Shown: positions 34,769 to 46,104 of the stretch, one piece after another | Numbering within the stretch: position 1 is the first letter of the stretch | How the letters are laid out: every line of letters begins with the position of its first letter | Origin: Grammothele lineata | Taxonomy: Eukaryota; Basidiomycota; Agaricomycetes; Polyporales; Polyporaceae | Direction of reading: 5' to 3' | Assembly (NCBI GenBank): GCA_002150815.3 | Contig: NDFF03000061.1 | Coordinates: forward strand, 292,976 to 356,975 | Length of the DNA stretch: 64,000 nucleotides | The notes under the pieces: model-generated | Database searches by the model: none | Told to the model about the DNA's origin: nothing | What the model saw: the letters and a program-made list of their open reading frames with translations, nothing else | Program-made: the position numbers and the translations under genes

Positions 34769-37665
34769 ATGGCTAACGAGCTTCAGAGCCGGAAGTTCAA
34801 CGACTACCCGTACAAATGGCCAAAGGATGCAGACTACTCCAAGCAGTCAGTCGAGGTCCCTGGCACGGGCCGGCCTGGAGAGACGCGTACGTGGTCCAAA
34901 ATAAGCTCAGAGTGCAGAACGAGGGTAATTGACTGTGCTTCTACCAGCTGTCTATAGGAACTGTGAGTTCGCCCCGCGTCTGTTTCAAGTCTGCGGATTT
35001 AGAACTCGTGACGCCATCGTCAGCTATATTCGGCCTCGTAACGCTGCAGACACCCGGGATGTTCACGAACCTCGTCGATGTCTACGAGGAGGGCTTCCGC
35101 CGCAGCCATAATGGGCCGTTCCTCGGTCACCGCCCCGTCCTGTCGAAGAGCCCGCTGGTCTACGCGAACTACCACGTGTGGCAGTCGTGGCCCGAGGTCG
35201 ATGCTCGCCGGCGTGCAATTGGAAGCGCGGTGCATAAGCTGTTCAAGACCGGCGAGCTCGTCGCGGGCAGCGACCTCGAGACGGTCGGCATTTGGAGCAA
35301 GAACTGTCCAAGTGAGTGGATGGCGGAAAGCCCGGCCGGGGCTTCATCATCAGAGAACTCACTCACACATTTCGATATAGATTGGCTCATTGTAGACCTC
35401 GCTATGCAGGCGTATGGCAAAGTTAGCGTTCCCTTATACGACACTCTCGGAGCAGACGCTGTTGGTGGGTACAGTTCTCGCTATTCAATACGCTATATGT
35501 TGACGACTTCTCCCATTGACAGAACATGTGTATGTATCTGTACCGTTCCGTATGCCGCGAACGTACGAAACACTAAATACGCACCGCCCCCTAGGATCAA
35601 CCACGCGGAACTGAGCATCGTGTTCGCTGCATCAGAACATGTGGCCCATCTCTTAAAGCTCTCGCAAAGACTTCCTACCTTGAGGATAATTGTATGCTTG
35701 GACGACATCGAAGAAGACGCGCGACGCGTCCTCGCTGAGTGGGCCAAGTCCAAGAACCTTAAGTTCATGACTTTCGCAGAGAGTTCGTCCAGCATTGAGT
35801 TGACATGGGGTTCTTGCTCACAATCCTTGAACAGCCGAAGAATTTGGTCGCTCCAACTTGACGGATGTGATTCGTCCTTCGTCAAACGCAATCGCTACGA
35901 TTTGTTACACCTCAGTAGGAATCATTGTCATTAACTTGCTCATGTACTAACCCGACCGTTTTGTAGGGCACATCCGGTACGCCCAAAGGTAAACCTTTTT
36001 TGATTGCCCTCCAATTCGTCTTTTAAAACCAGTTTTACGCAGGTGTTCTCCTATCGCACGGAAACCTCGCTTCTACGGTCAATGGTTTCTTGCACCACAT
36101 GACGAACGAGCCTGGCAGAGTAGCCATGTCCTTCCTTCCGCTCGCTCATATCTATGAGGTTCGTGCGCCAACCCCACTCATATCTGCTGCTCACTAACCT
36201 CGTAACACACGAACACCACAGCGCTCGATGTCCCTATGCGCCATTGCCATCGGGAAGTCGATCGGGTTCACGACGAACGACCCGTTCCGCCTGCTAGAAG
36301 ACATCCAAATCCTCCGTCCGCACTTCCTCGCGCTCGTTCCGCGCGTTCTCAACCGGATCTACCAGGCGATGGCCGCCACGGGCGACGCGCCGGGGATCAG
36401 GGGCGCGCTTTTCCGCGCGGCGGTCGATGCGAAGGTGCGCAACTTGCGCGAGACGGGGGCGCTCACGCATCCGCTGTGGGATAGGCTCGTGTTCAAGAAG
36501 GTGCGCATGCTTCCTCACTGCAATTGCGTCCGTCTCGACGCTGACGTGACGCGACACCGCGTGGCGCGACGCCAGATCCACAACGTGCTCGGGGGACGCG
36601 TGACGAAGATTGCGAGCGGGTCCGCGCCGCTGGGCCAGCGCGTCGCCGAGTTCCTCAAGGTGTGCACGCTCGCGGACGCGTGCGACGGGTACGCGATGAC
36701 CGAGAACGGCGGCTGCTGCGTCACCACGTGGCACAACGACCCGTCCTCGGGCGGGACGGTGGGCAGCGTCGTGCCCATCGCGGAGGTGAAGCTCGTTGAC
36801 GTGCCAGAGCTGGGGTATAGGGCCACGGATAAGCCGTTCCCGCGCGGTGAGGTGCTCATGAGGGGGGAAACTAGGTTTGTGGGCTATTATAAGGGTACGT
36901 GGGCGCGTTCACCCTCTTCTAACTGCTCGGCCGAGGCTGACCTCTTCTTGCGTATACACAGACGAGGCGAAGACGCGCGAGACGATCGATGACGAGGGGT
37001 GGCTGCACACCGGGGACGTCGCGACGCGCGACGCGCACGGGCGGTTCAAGATCATCGACCGGGTGAAGAACATCATGAAGCTCGCGCAGGGCGAATACGT
37101 CGCGCTCGAGCGTGTCGAGAACGTGTACGCCATGTGCCCGCTCGTCGCGCAGTCGTTCGTCTATGGGGACTCGCTCCGCCACTTCCTCGTCGGCGTCATC
37201 GTTCCTGACCCTGCGCAGCTTGCGGCGCTCGTGAGGCGTGAGATGGACCAGCGGGTGGACGTTGCGGATTTGGAGGCGGTGAGGAGATGCGTGAGCGACC
37301 CGCGAGTGGAGAGGGTGGTGCTCGCGGAGCTCGAGAAGGACGAGAACGTGGCGAAACTGAAAGGGTGTGTTGGGAGCATCTCTCGCTCGCAGTGTGTGTG
37401 GGGTCTGACCATATTTTTTCCAGGTTCGAGAAGATGAAGCGGGTGCACCTCACACTGGACGCGTTCTCGGTCGACAATGGCTGTCTGACGCCCACTCTGA
37501 AGATTCGGAGGTGAGTGCTGTCAGCTGTTCGCGGTCTTCCAGCGGCCGTGGTATGGTTTGCAGGAGTACTTACAGTTCACCTTTAGGAAGGAGACGTATC
37601 AGCGATTCAAGCCGCAGATCGACGCGATGTACGCTGAGACAGACTCGACGTCGACGAAGTTGTAA
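34769..37665 (+). CDS. Long-chain acyl-CoA ligase, tandem copy 1
   Basis: Fourteen exons encode 694 residues: 34769-34886, 34948-34962, 35024-35311, 35381-35464, 35523-35529, 35595-35782, 35835-35914, 35967-35988, 36043-36158, 36222-36500, 36576-36894, 36962-37364, 37424-37510 and 37587-37665. It is an AMP-forming enzyme that activates long-chain fatty acids to acyl-CoA. The P-loop-like core [18 protein letters not shown] is split by two introns. PLAHIYERSM, the fatty-acid-binding region GGRVTKIASGSAPLG, the YAMTENGG motif, WLHTGDV and [18 protein letters not shown] complete the ANL fold. The exon list includes a 15-base, a 7-base and a 22-base exon. The last residues are STKL, so the final tripeptide TKL is a variant of the peroxisomal PTS1 signal; peroxisomal location is inferred. 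A paralog follows at once. Confidence 0.95.
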
Positions 37666-38525
37666 CTTCGGCCATGATCATCGCATCTTTGCTGAATTTC
37701 GTTGTCGAGCTGGTGAGTATCTATCTGGTGGGCGTTCGTGCAGGGCAAGCACATGGATCGAAATTCTTGACATACGGCTATGACCGGGATTGGGCAGTAA
37801 CCGGTTGAACGCCGACTCCTTGACATAGAGACGTCGCTTTACGTTGGTCTACAATTTATAGATCCCTCGCTTTTCGGTGAATTCGGAAGTTTGAAATTGC
37901 GTTCTTCTGCAACGACCGCTGGCATCTGTACGGTCGGTGTGGTGAGACTCGGCTTGACTCGCGGTCTAATTCGGCTTATGCGAGCCCCTGAGTTTGGGAG
38001 CGAAGTAGAGAAGCTGACTGGTCTGTTGCTGAGAATCACATCGCTTTTCTCCGGTATATTGTCCAGAGAGCATAGACTTTGAGCCATAACTGACGAAGGT
38101 CTTTCGACTCTAGCACTTGCCCCGCATCCGCGGGGTATGTCAGTGTGGGGTAACTGGTAAGCATCCCTCGGAGGAGCTGATGGTTGGGGAGGATCAATGG
38201 TTTTTCGATCGAGTCGATCAGGGGCAGAGGCGTATCTCGATCTGCTCATCTGACGCAATGCTGCGTTTTTCGATCAGCCCCGGTTCTCGCATTGCCGTGC
38301 CGCGACTCGGAAGAGACGACGACGACGTCTTGTCATGCGCTCACGCGGCCCCGTCCTCTTCGTACCCATCCGGCTACCGGGATGTGTTCAGCCCGCGGCC
38401 GCCTTGGTTGCAGCCACCCAGTCCGACTCGGAGGGGCCTGAACACCTCCAGCAGCCCTATCTACCCCCTCGTTCTTTTCTCTACCCCGCACGATCTCCAG
38501 AATACACCGAGCCAAGTCTTCTGCC
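37666..38525. other. Spacer between the tandem acyl-CoA ligases
   Basis: 860 bases between two paralogous genes on the same strand. It holds the 3' end of copy 1 and the promoter of copy 2. Short open frames on both strands show no motif. By eye the promoter half (38300-38525) does not resemble the region upstream of copy 1, which would fit independent regulation of the two copies. Confidence 0.45.
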
Positions 38526-41400
38526 ATGGTAGAACCCCACAAAGTCAACGACTATCCCATATACCTGCCCCCAGACGCCGACTACGAGAGACAAACCGCC
38601 ACGGTTCCCGGCACCGAGCGTCCCGGCGAGACAGGTGTGTTGCGTCTTCCATTCCGCTTCTCCTGCGCACTAATGTCGATGCTTCTCTTCGTTGACGCAT
38701 CTCCCGCGAAGGTATCCTCCGAAGCTGTAAGTGTCGAGTTCTTGATCTTCTCAATGCATTCTCTCGGCTGCGGCGTTCCGGCTCACGCGACCGTCCTGTG
38801 CGCCCCGCCAGCCCAGCATGCGTTCGTGACGCTCGACACGCCCGGCGTCTTCACCAACTGTGTCGATGTTTTCGATGAAGGTCTGCGCCGGAGCAAAGGC
38901 GGGCCCTTCCTCGGCCACCGCCCCATCCTCTCCAAGAATCCGTTGGTCTACGCGAACTACCACGTCTGGCAATCGTGGCCGGAAGTCGATGCGCGTAGGC
39001 GTGCCGTCGGAAGCGCGGTACACAAACTGTTCTGCGACGGAGTCCTGAAAGGGGGAGAGCTTGACGCAGTCGGCATCTGGAGCAAGAACTGCCCGAGTGA
39101 GTGGTCCTCGCTTGGGAATGGACGCGCAGGAGTCTGACGTATCGAGACGTCAGATTGGCTTTTGGTCGATCTCGCGCTGCAAGCGTACGCAAAGGTTAGC
39201 GTCCCCTTGTACGATACTCTCGGCGCGGACTCTGTCGGTGCGTATGTTCTCTTACCTTGCCTTCTTTGCTTCTGACGTGTTCTTGGCAGAATACATGTAG
39301 GACTTTGTTTATATTTCATCGCGCCTTTTTATCGAGTTTTGACGTGCAGCATCAATCACGCGGAGCTGAGCATCGTATTCGCGGCGAAAGAACATGTGCC
39401 TTACCTCCTCAAGATCGCGCAAAACGTTCCTACGCTCAAAATCATCGTATCCATGGCGCCCTTGGAGGATGAGGAGAAGCGCGTCCTACTCGCATGGGCC
39501 GAGTCACTGGGCTTGAGATTCATGGACATGGACGAGAGTACGCATCATCTGGAAGGTCGCGAACAAAAACGAGCGACTGACACTCTTGCGACAGTGGAAG
39601 CGATTGGTCGCGAGAACCTAATGGATGTCATCCGTCCAGCGTCACCCGATGAGATAGTGACTATCTGTTATACCTCAGTGCGTTATCCCCGCGCCTTTTG
39701 TATAGACTCACAGCTGACCCGACAAATAGGGTACTTCTGGAACACCGAAAGGTAATGACACTCGCCCCGCGCCTATGTGACGTGTATTCTAATTATCTCC
39801 GCAGGTGTCCTGCTCTCCCATGGGAACATGGCTATCACGGTCTACGACTTCGTCCACTACGTGACTGACGAAGAAGGGAAGACCATGATGTCCTTCTTAC
39901 CGCTAGCGCATATCTTCGAGGTGCGTGGAAGTCTTGACGCCATCCGCTCTGCTTCTGACTCGATCGTGCTTCCTACATAGCGCACTATGGAGCTTTGTGT
40001 CGTCGCTCTTGGCTGCAGTGTAGGCTACACCACAAACGATCCCACACGTTTCCTCGAGGACATCCAAGTCCTCAAGCCACACATTGTCTCCCTCGTCCCC
40101 CGCGTCCTCAACAGGCTGTATCAGTCCATCATCGCCGCGGCGGACGCCCCGGGCTTCAAGGGCGCGCTGTTCCGCCGCGCGGTCGCGGACAAGCTGCATA
40201 ATCTCCGTACGGCGGGCAAGCACACACATCCCCTGTGGGACCGCCTCATCTTCCGCAAGGTGGGTATTCCCGCCTCTCTTTCTTCTCGCTCACCCCGCTC
40301 ACCTCTCCGTGCCTGCGCACCAACAGATCAACGCCACGCTGGGCGGCCGATTAACTAAGATCGGGTGCGGCTCCGCCCCCTTCGCGCGCGAAGTCGCGGA
40401 GTTTCTCAAGATCGCCACGCTCGCGGACATCGGCGAGGGGTACGGCATGACCGAGACGTGCGGCTGCGCCGCGACGTTGTGGGCGTTCGACGACCGCGGC
40501 GGGGGCACCGTCGGCAGCCTCGTGCCCACCGCGGAGGTGAAGCTCGTCGACGTCCCCGAGCTGGGGTATAGAGTCTCGGATAGGCCGTTCCCGAGGGGGG
40601 AGCTGTTGTATAGGGGCGCGAATCGGTTCGTGGCGTATTTCAAGGGTGCGTACTCGTTAATCTCTTTTGGGTGGTGACGAAAGATGTGCTTCGAGGCTGA
40701 CACGCGCGAATAGACCCTGAGAAGACGCGCGAAGCGATCGACGACGAGGGCTGGCTGCATACCGGGGACGTCGCCGCGCTCGCCGAGGGCGGGCGGTTCA
40801 AGATCATCGACCGGGTGAAGAACATCATGAAGCTCGCGCAGGGCGAGTACGTCGCGCTCGAGCGCGTCGAGAGCGCGTACTCTGCGTGTCCGCTTGTCGC
40901 TCAGCTCTTCGTGTACGGGGACTCGCTCCAGAGTTATCTCGTCGCGGTGCTCGTGCCAGATCCGGTTCAGCTCGCTGCGCTGGTGCACCGCCGGATTGGA
41001 ATGAGGGTGGACGTTGGGGACAGGGAGGCGGTGGGGAGGTGTGTCGCGGAGCCAAGCGTTGCGCAGGTAGTGTTGGCGGAGTTGGAGAAGGAAGATAACG
41101 TGCGCAAGCTGCAAGGGTATGCGTTCAACGCTTTTGCATACGTGTTTCATGCTAACATCGAGGATACGGCTCACAGATTCGAGAAGATCAAGCGGATCCA
41201 CCTCACGCTTGACGGCTTTACGGTCGATAACGGGTGTCTCACACCGACGCTGAAAGTGCGCAGGTAGGTCAAGGATTAACGGCATACAAGTGGATATATG
41301 GTCACTGACTCGTCGATGCAGGAAACAGACGTACGAGCGGTATAAGGACGTCATCGACGCGCTGTATGCCTCCGCAGAACTTGGCATGACTAAGTTATAG
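38526..41400 (+). CDS. Long-chain acyl-CoA ligase, tandem copy 2
   Basis: Fourteen exons encode 691 residues: 38526-38634, 38712-38726, 38812-39096, 39154-39237, 39290-39296, 39350-39537, 39595-39677, 39730-39751, 39805-39920, 39981-40259, 40327-40645, 40714-41116, 41177-41263 and 41322-41400. The structure matches copy 1 exon for exon, including the 15-, 7- and 22-base exons and most exon lengths, so the pair arose by tandem duplication of an already intron-rich gene. Motifs: [59 protein letters not shown] and [18 protein letters not shown]. All catalytic motifs seem intact. In the substrate-channel region copy 2 has an [10 protein letters not shown] segment where copy 1 has ENGGCCVTTW, a likely site of specificity change. 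The C-terminus ends MTKL, again a PTS1-like tripeptide. Confidence 0.95.
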
Positions 41401-41730
41401 TCTTGATTTAGGAGATATGAGTCCTTTTTTCGACTTTGTGGAGGCTCCATGGACGCTTGATCTAGTGTACGCTGATTTGTATGAGGCACGGAATCTTTCA
41501 CGATATTCGATTGAGGTTGACGGGCGAATATGGGTGGGCGGTCAGAATGAAGTGGCATGAGAGCGGAAATTCTGACGGGATCACAGCGATCGTGCACACT
41601 GTGGATCGTATGTAAGTTGAATGCCGTCGCATATCGTGAGTAATCTACAACTTGGTGTTATATGCCGATTCAAAAAATGCTATGCTCCATCACCAATGCC
41701 GAGCCGACGCGCCAGTCTCACAGCTCGCGC
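41401..41730. other. Convergent 3' spacer
   Basis: A 330-base gap where the second acyl-CoA ligase and the capping-protein gene converge. It is AT-richer than the flanks and is presumably two 3' untranslated regions. No gene is seen. Confidence 0.45.
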
Positions 41731-43019
41731 TCATGCAGCCCCAAACGCACCCTTGCCACCCGAGAGCTCCGCGCCTAACTTGTACCCCAGCACACGCTCC
41801 CACTCGAGCTTCGAGCGCGTCATAGGCAGCGCCCGGCGGAGGCCCTTGAACGTCTTCTCGCTCATCTCCGCATATGCGTCCGTCAAGCTCTCCTGGTAGC
41901 GGCCCTCCTCTGCTTCGATGAGCGCGAGCACCTTCGACGCGGACGCTGTGGCCGCGGAGGGTGTGATCGCGGGAGGGAGGACGAGCGAGAGGGTGTGCGT
42001 GGTCGAGAGCTGGACGTTGCCTTGCTCGTAGTAGTGCACGTTCACGAGGATCTTGCCTTCGAGCGTCTTGGCGTCTGTGTCGAGCGTATATTCGGATCGC
42101 CAGCGGCCGGACCTGTGGACGGAGGTCGAGATCGGCACGTTCGAGCACAGGAAATGGGTATGGAGCGGATATAGAGAGCGAGGGGAATCGAAGGAAGAAG
42201 ACTCACCAGAAGTTGTTAGGGTTGTACTTGTTCGCAACGATCTGAACGACGAATCGAGTGCTTGAGTCGGGTGCCGGGAATACGGAGGTGACACCATCGT
42301 GGTAATGTGCCTTGAGGTACGTTAATGACGCGGATTCCAGTGCGGCACTGGTGACACGCCCTGTGAGATCGTACAGCCGAAGCAGGCGGAGGGACATGCA
42401 CACCGGAATGCCTCGGAATCCGCGTTAGGTTCGACGTGCTCAGGATCTGAAGACTCCTGCAGACGATGGAAGGGGTGCAACGAAGAAGGTTCGTAAGGAT
42501 ATGATCATCTACTGATAACATCTCGACGTACCAAACTGAGATGGTCAAAACGAAAACTCGTCCTTGACCTCGGGTCCCAATATCTGTCCTGCGATGCCTC
42601 CTCACTAGCGTCTTCGGTAGAACTCGCTATCCTTGCCGCCTCGCTGATAATCGACTATGTGAGAGCATAAACAGAGCCAATTTCAGGGGGTATGGGATGG
42701 GTACAAGAGGCATGATCAACCATTGGTATCACATTCTCAAACGAATGGACTTACCTGATGCTGGTGTCCTGGTACCTCTGCAGTTGTAAACTGAGTCAAG
42801 TTGTACTCACGCAATGCAGGAAGCACGCCTTCCTGCAGCTGCTCGTCGTCTGAGATGATATTGCGCACATCTGTAGCAATCGGCGCGGACATCAGCGTTC
42901 CCGCGCATGCTTGACTGTTGGGTAGATGGCGATTTACCGTTCAAGACGTCGTTGATCTCTCCTGGGGGCGACTGAAGGAGAAATTTGGAGGCAGCTTCGA
43001 TGCGTTCTGTCGCGTCCAT
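41731..43019 (-). CDS. CAP1: F-actin-capping protein subunit alpha
   Basis: Six exons on the minus strand (42938-43019, 42755-42870, 42532-42654, 42404-42456, 42207-42347, 41731-42112) encode 298 residues, close to the 265-290 usual for CapZ alpha. With the beta subunit it caps barbed ends of actin filaments at cortical patches. Diagnostic stretches: ASKFLLQSPPGEINDVLND at the N-terminus, FDHLSLESSDPE in the middle, the family signature NNFWSGRWRSEYTLD across the last splice, VNVHYYEQGNVQLSTTHTL, and the C-terminal tentacle region FKGLRRALPMTRSKLEWERV. The 42348-42403 acceptor was chosen because it alone keeps the frame. It is divergent from the zinc-rich gene, with 294 bases between start codons. 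Confidence 0.95.
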
Positions 43020-43313
43020 GGTGATGAAAGGTAGGTAGGAGAGCTATAACAGACTTAGATGGCAAACAGTGAGCTGAGATGCTTAGAAGTTGGACGAGGC
43101 CGCGCTCACCGCGCGCGCCGCGGGGGTGACGATTGTTGTGACGTCTTTCACGTGCTCCGTCGCGATACGCGACTGTCACGCATTCTGGTCACGCCCATTG
43201 GCTGAAGCGCAGCCGCGCGATCTCGGGCGCGTCCACTTCTTCCAGTTGTTTGTACCGAAGCCATCGACCTGCATACACGTCCTTTACTTATTCTCTGTCC
43301 GATCTCTGATGCT

Positions 43314-45523
43314 ATGAGCGTAAGTTATGTTTTATCCGGATTTCATCGGCGTGTAGCTCACCCATTGCGACGGCTTGACAAGACCCGAGAACTCGTCAAG
43401 TACTGCCCTTTTCGCGATTCAGACGCGTGTCAATATGTCAGCAAGAGCACTTCTTCTGTTACCAACGACCACAATGTTGGTTCCCATGTCTCTAACTTTC
43501 ACAACCAGACGACTCCCGTATGGTATGGACGTAAGTTTCTTCTCGCCATCTGTCAATCCCGAATGCGCAAGCTCACACGCACTCAGTGACCCAAGTCAAC
43601 ATTCATCGGGACCTGAAGACAAAGCTTATGGCATGCCCCTGTGGAGACTACTCGCACAAAGACGCGTCGCGCGTTCGACGACACGCTGCGAATACCCACA
43701 AAGGTGGATCAAGCCCTCGTAAGCTCTCGGTTTCCCACCCCGTTCAAGGAAACGCGTCGCGCTCGGTTTCGGCGTCCACCTCTTCCAAACGTATTCCGTC
43801 TGGGGCTCCAGTGGCTGGAAGCTCGTCTTCGGCCTTATCCGCGTCAACCGCACCACCACGCCCAGTAGATCCCTTCGCTGAGTTTCCTCACTTGAAGCCG
43901 CCCAAGCTGCCTGCCACGGTCGCACGAATCTTGTCGTCCGCGCCCTCGCGCGAGACAACGACACAGATGCCTAAGGTAGGACATGGGATCACTTCTAGCA
44001 GCAAGAAATCTGCCTTCAAGACTAAGACTATGAAAAGTACAATGCCAGGCGTGACACGCATTCATCGAGTTCCAGCCACAATCAAACATCCGTCTGAGGC
44101 TGAGCCCGTTCAGTCTCCTGCGCATGCCGTGGCTCCGTCCGTCGGCTCCTCTCAAGTGACCGTATCTCGTGCTGCACCGTCGGGCAGTGTAGCGGGAAGC
44201 AGCAGTATGTACTCGGCCTTCGAAGTCGCGCTCACCACGCTAATCGTTGGATTAGAGCAAGCGTCCTGTGGAAAGGGCAAATTGCCACAGTTGCGATGCA
44301 TCTCCTGCAATGTGATAGTGCTTGGTCCCCATAAGAAGTGTGCGGCATGCCAGTTGGGTCTATTGCCCAAGCTGAATGGCAAGCTGCCGGAAGTCAAGAA
44401 GGCTACCCACGCACAACGGCCACCTCTGTCCCCGACCGTTGTCAACGCGCCTGCTGTCTCGACATCCCACAGTCAATCCACCAAGGCACAGAACGCAGAC
44501 GCGGGGCGCACTTCAGCAGACGCGGTTGTATTCCGCCCTCTACCCAGGGAATCACGCATCCCCTCGCCGGCGCACTCCGAAGACGACCCTATGGATGTTG
44601 ACGCTCACTCTTCTTCCAGTGAAGGAATGCTTGTGCTCCCTATCGAGCGGCCTTGCAAGGTGTGCCGATATCCCACGTTCCGCTTTCCGCAAGAACCCGA
44701 CCCTCTCTGTGTGCCCTGCCAAAAGAAAGTCGCTCGAGAGCTCGAGAAGGCGAACAAGGTCCGCAAGCCGCGCATCTCGAAAAAGCGCCGCGAGCGCGAA
44801 TTCAGCGCGTGGTTCTCGCGTTGGACGGATGCGTACCGCGTGCGCAAGTCGAAAGGTCTACCCCAGGCGAAACCCCTCGTCGAGCTCTCCAAAACTGCTG
44901 CGCGGCGCCCGTCATCGACGACGTTCGAGAACATGGAGGAGGATCGTACCGACTATTGGCGTGTGGCCGACATACGGAAGAGGGGTGGCACGACCTACAT
45001 GACCGCCGACGAGTTCCTTGATGCGCTGCGCAAGCGCGTTGCGGAGCACAAGCGTGCGAAGGCGAGCGGGGACAAGAAAGTGCTCGAGTTCCGCGGCCGG
45101 TATTCGATCGTCTTGCAGCCCCGGATCGGCTCTACCGACCGTGCTCATCGGGTAGCTAAGCTCGTGCGCGAGGCTGGATTGAGGTGAGTTTTTTGTTTGT
45201 GCTTCGGCGCTCACGTCTCTGATCCAGTGCGATGTGTACGTAGTATCGCGGAGCCTGGGAGTGACGAGGTCGGATGGACGACGCTGGAATACGACGTCCA
45301 GGACCTCTGGGGCAACATTATCGACGATGTGTACAAGTTCCCTTGCCCGTGCGGCGGCACGCGTGTCCCTCCGCGTTCTATACGTCTAGAAGAAGCGCAT
45401 TTGCCAGACCCGGAACACGCTGGGACGTGCGGAGGGACGGTTAGAATTCTGGTGGGCTCAGACAGCGCTTTGCGCGCGTACAAGATCAATGGGCAGAGCA
45501 TCGCGCTGGAAGTTTCACATTGA
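43314..45523 (+). CDS. Cys/His-rich protein of unknown function with C2H2-like fingers
   Basis: Three exons (43314-43530, 43587-45183, 45244-45523) encode about 697 residues. I do not recognise the family. The N-terminus has two zinc-finger-like units: a CP..C..H..H array around YCPFRDSDACQYVSKS, and a clearer one, MACPCGDYSHKDASRVRRHA, followed by NTH. A long Ser/Pro/Lys/Thr-rich linker comes next. Then come a double CxxC unit (LRCISCNVIV, KKCAACQLG) and another (CKVCRYPTF, LCVPCQKKV), a Lys/Arg-rich segment (KPRISKKRREREFSAWFSRW), and a last Cys cluster (FPCPCGGTR, GTCGGTVR). The pattern suggests a nucleic-acid-binding or scaffold protein with several structural zinc sites. The start is the first ATG in frame with both fingers; an additional upstream exon cannot be excluded. 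Confidence 0.65.
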
Positions 45524-46104
45524 GCTACGTGTTAGAGTACATATGTTAGAGCTGCTAGTTCTCAAAGTATATAATTGTACGTTACAGACTGGGTTGGTCA
45601 CAGCGCTCGATACTATACTATACCTTACGATCGACCTCCGCGAATACTTCCTAAATGTACCACTTACTACGTAGTACCAGAGTCGAAACATTTGTCATTA
45701 AGCATGCCCGTGTCGAGCATATACATCCCATCGGCCCCTCGCATGCCTTTGGAAGCATGGCGGAGTACAAGATGGCGTTCTCGTGAAGTGGCCGCAATCC
45801 GGGCCCGTGACCTCCACATCCCACTGTCACATAGGATAATCCCAGCGCTTGGGGCATATGTCGTGGCTTTCACGTGACACGCGTTGGACACGTCCGCGGC
45901 TCGCGAGGACGGCACCAGCGCCGCAAGCTAAGCAGCGTGTCATCGTCTGAGCCTGGCAGCAATGCATCTGTTTCCTCATTACCTCCTCTAGTTCCTGACT
46001 TCTCCGACTCTGAACACCGAAGTTGTCTCTATCTTTGCCTTGCAGGTCGACTGGCCGAAATCAAGCCGTCGCCATCGGGCGCACGCTCCTTCACTTCTCA
46101 GCTC
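45524..46104. other. Intergenic, ALG7 promoter region
   Basis: A 581-base gap between same-strand genes. An in-frame extension upstream of the ALG7 start (45874-46104) stays open but reads as basic, Ser-rich sequence unlike the N-terminus of this membrane enzyme, so I treat it as leader. Nothing else is visible. Confidence 0.45.
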
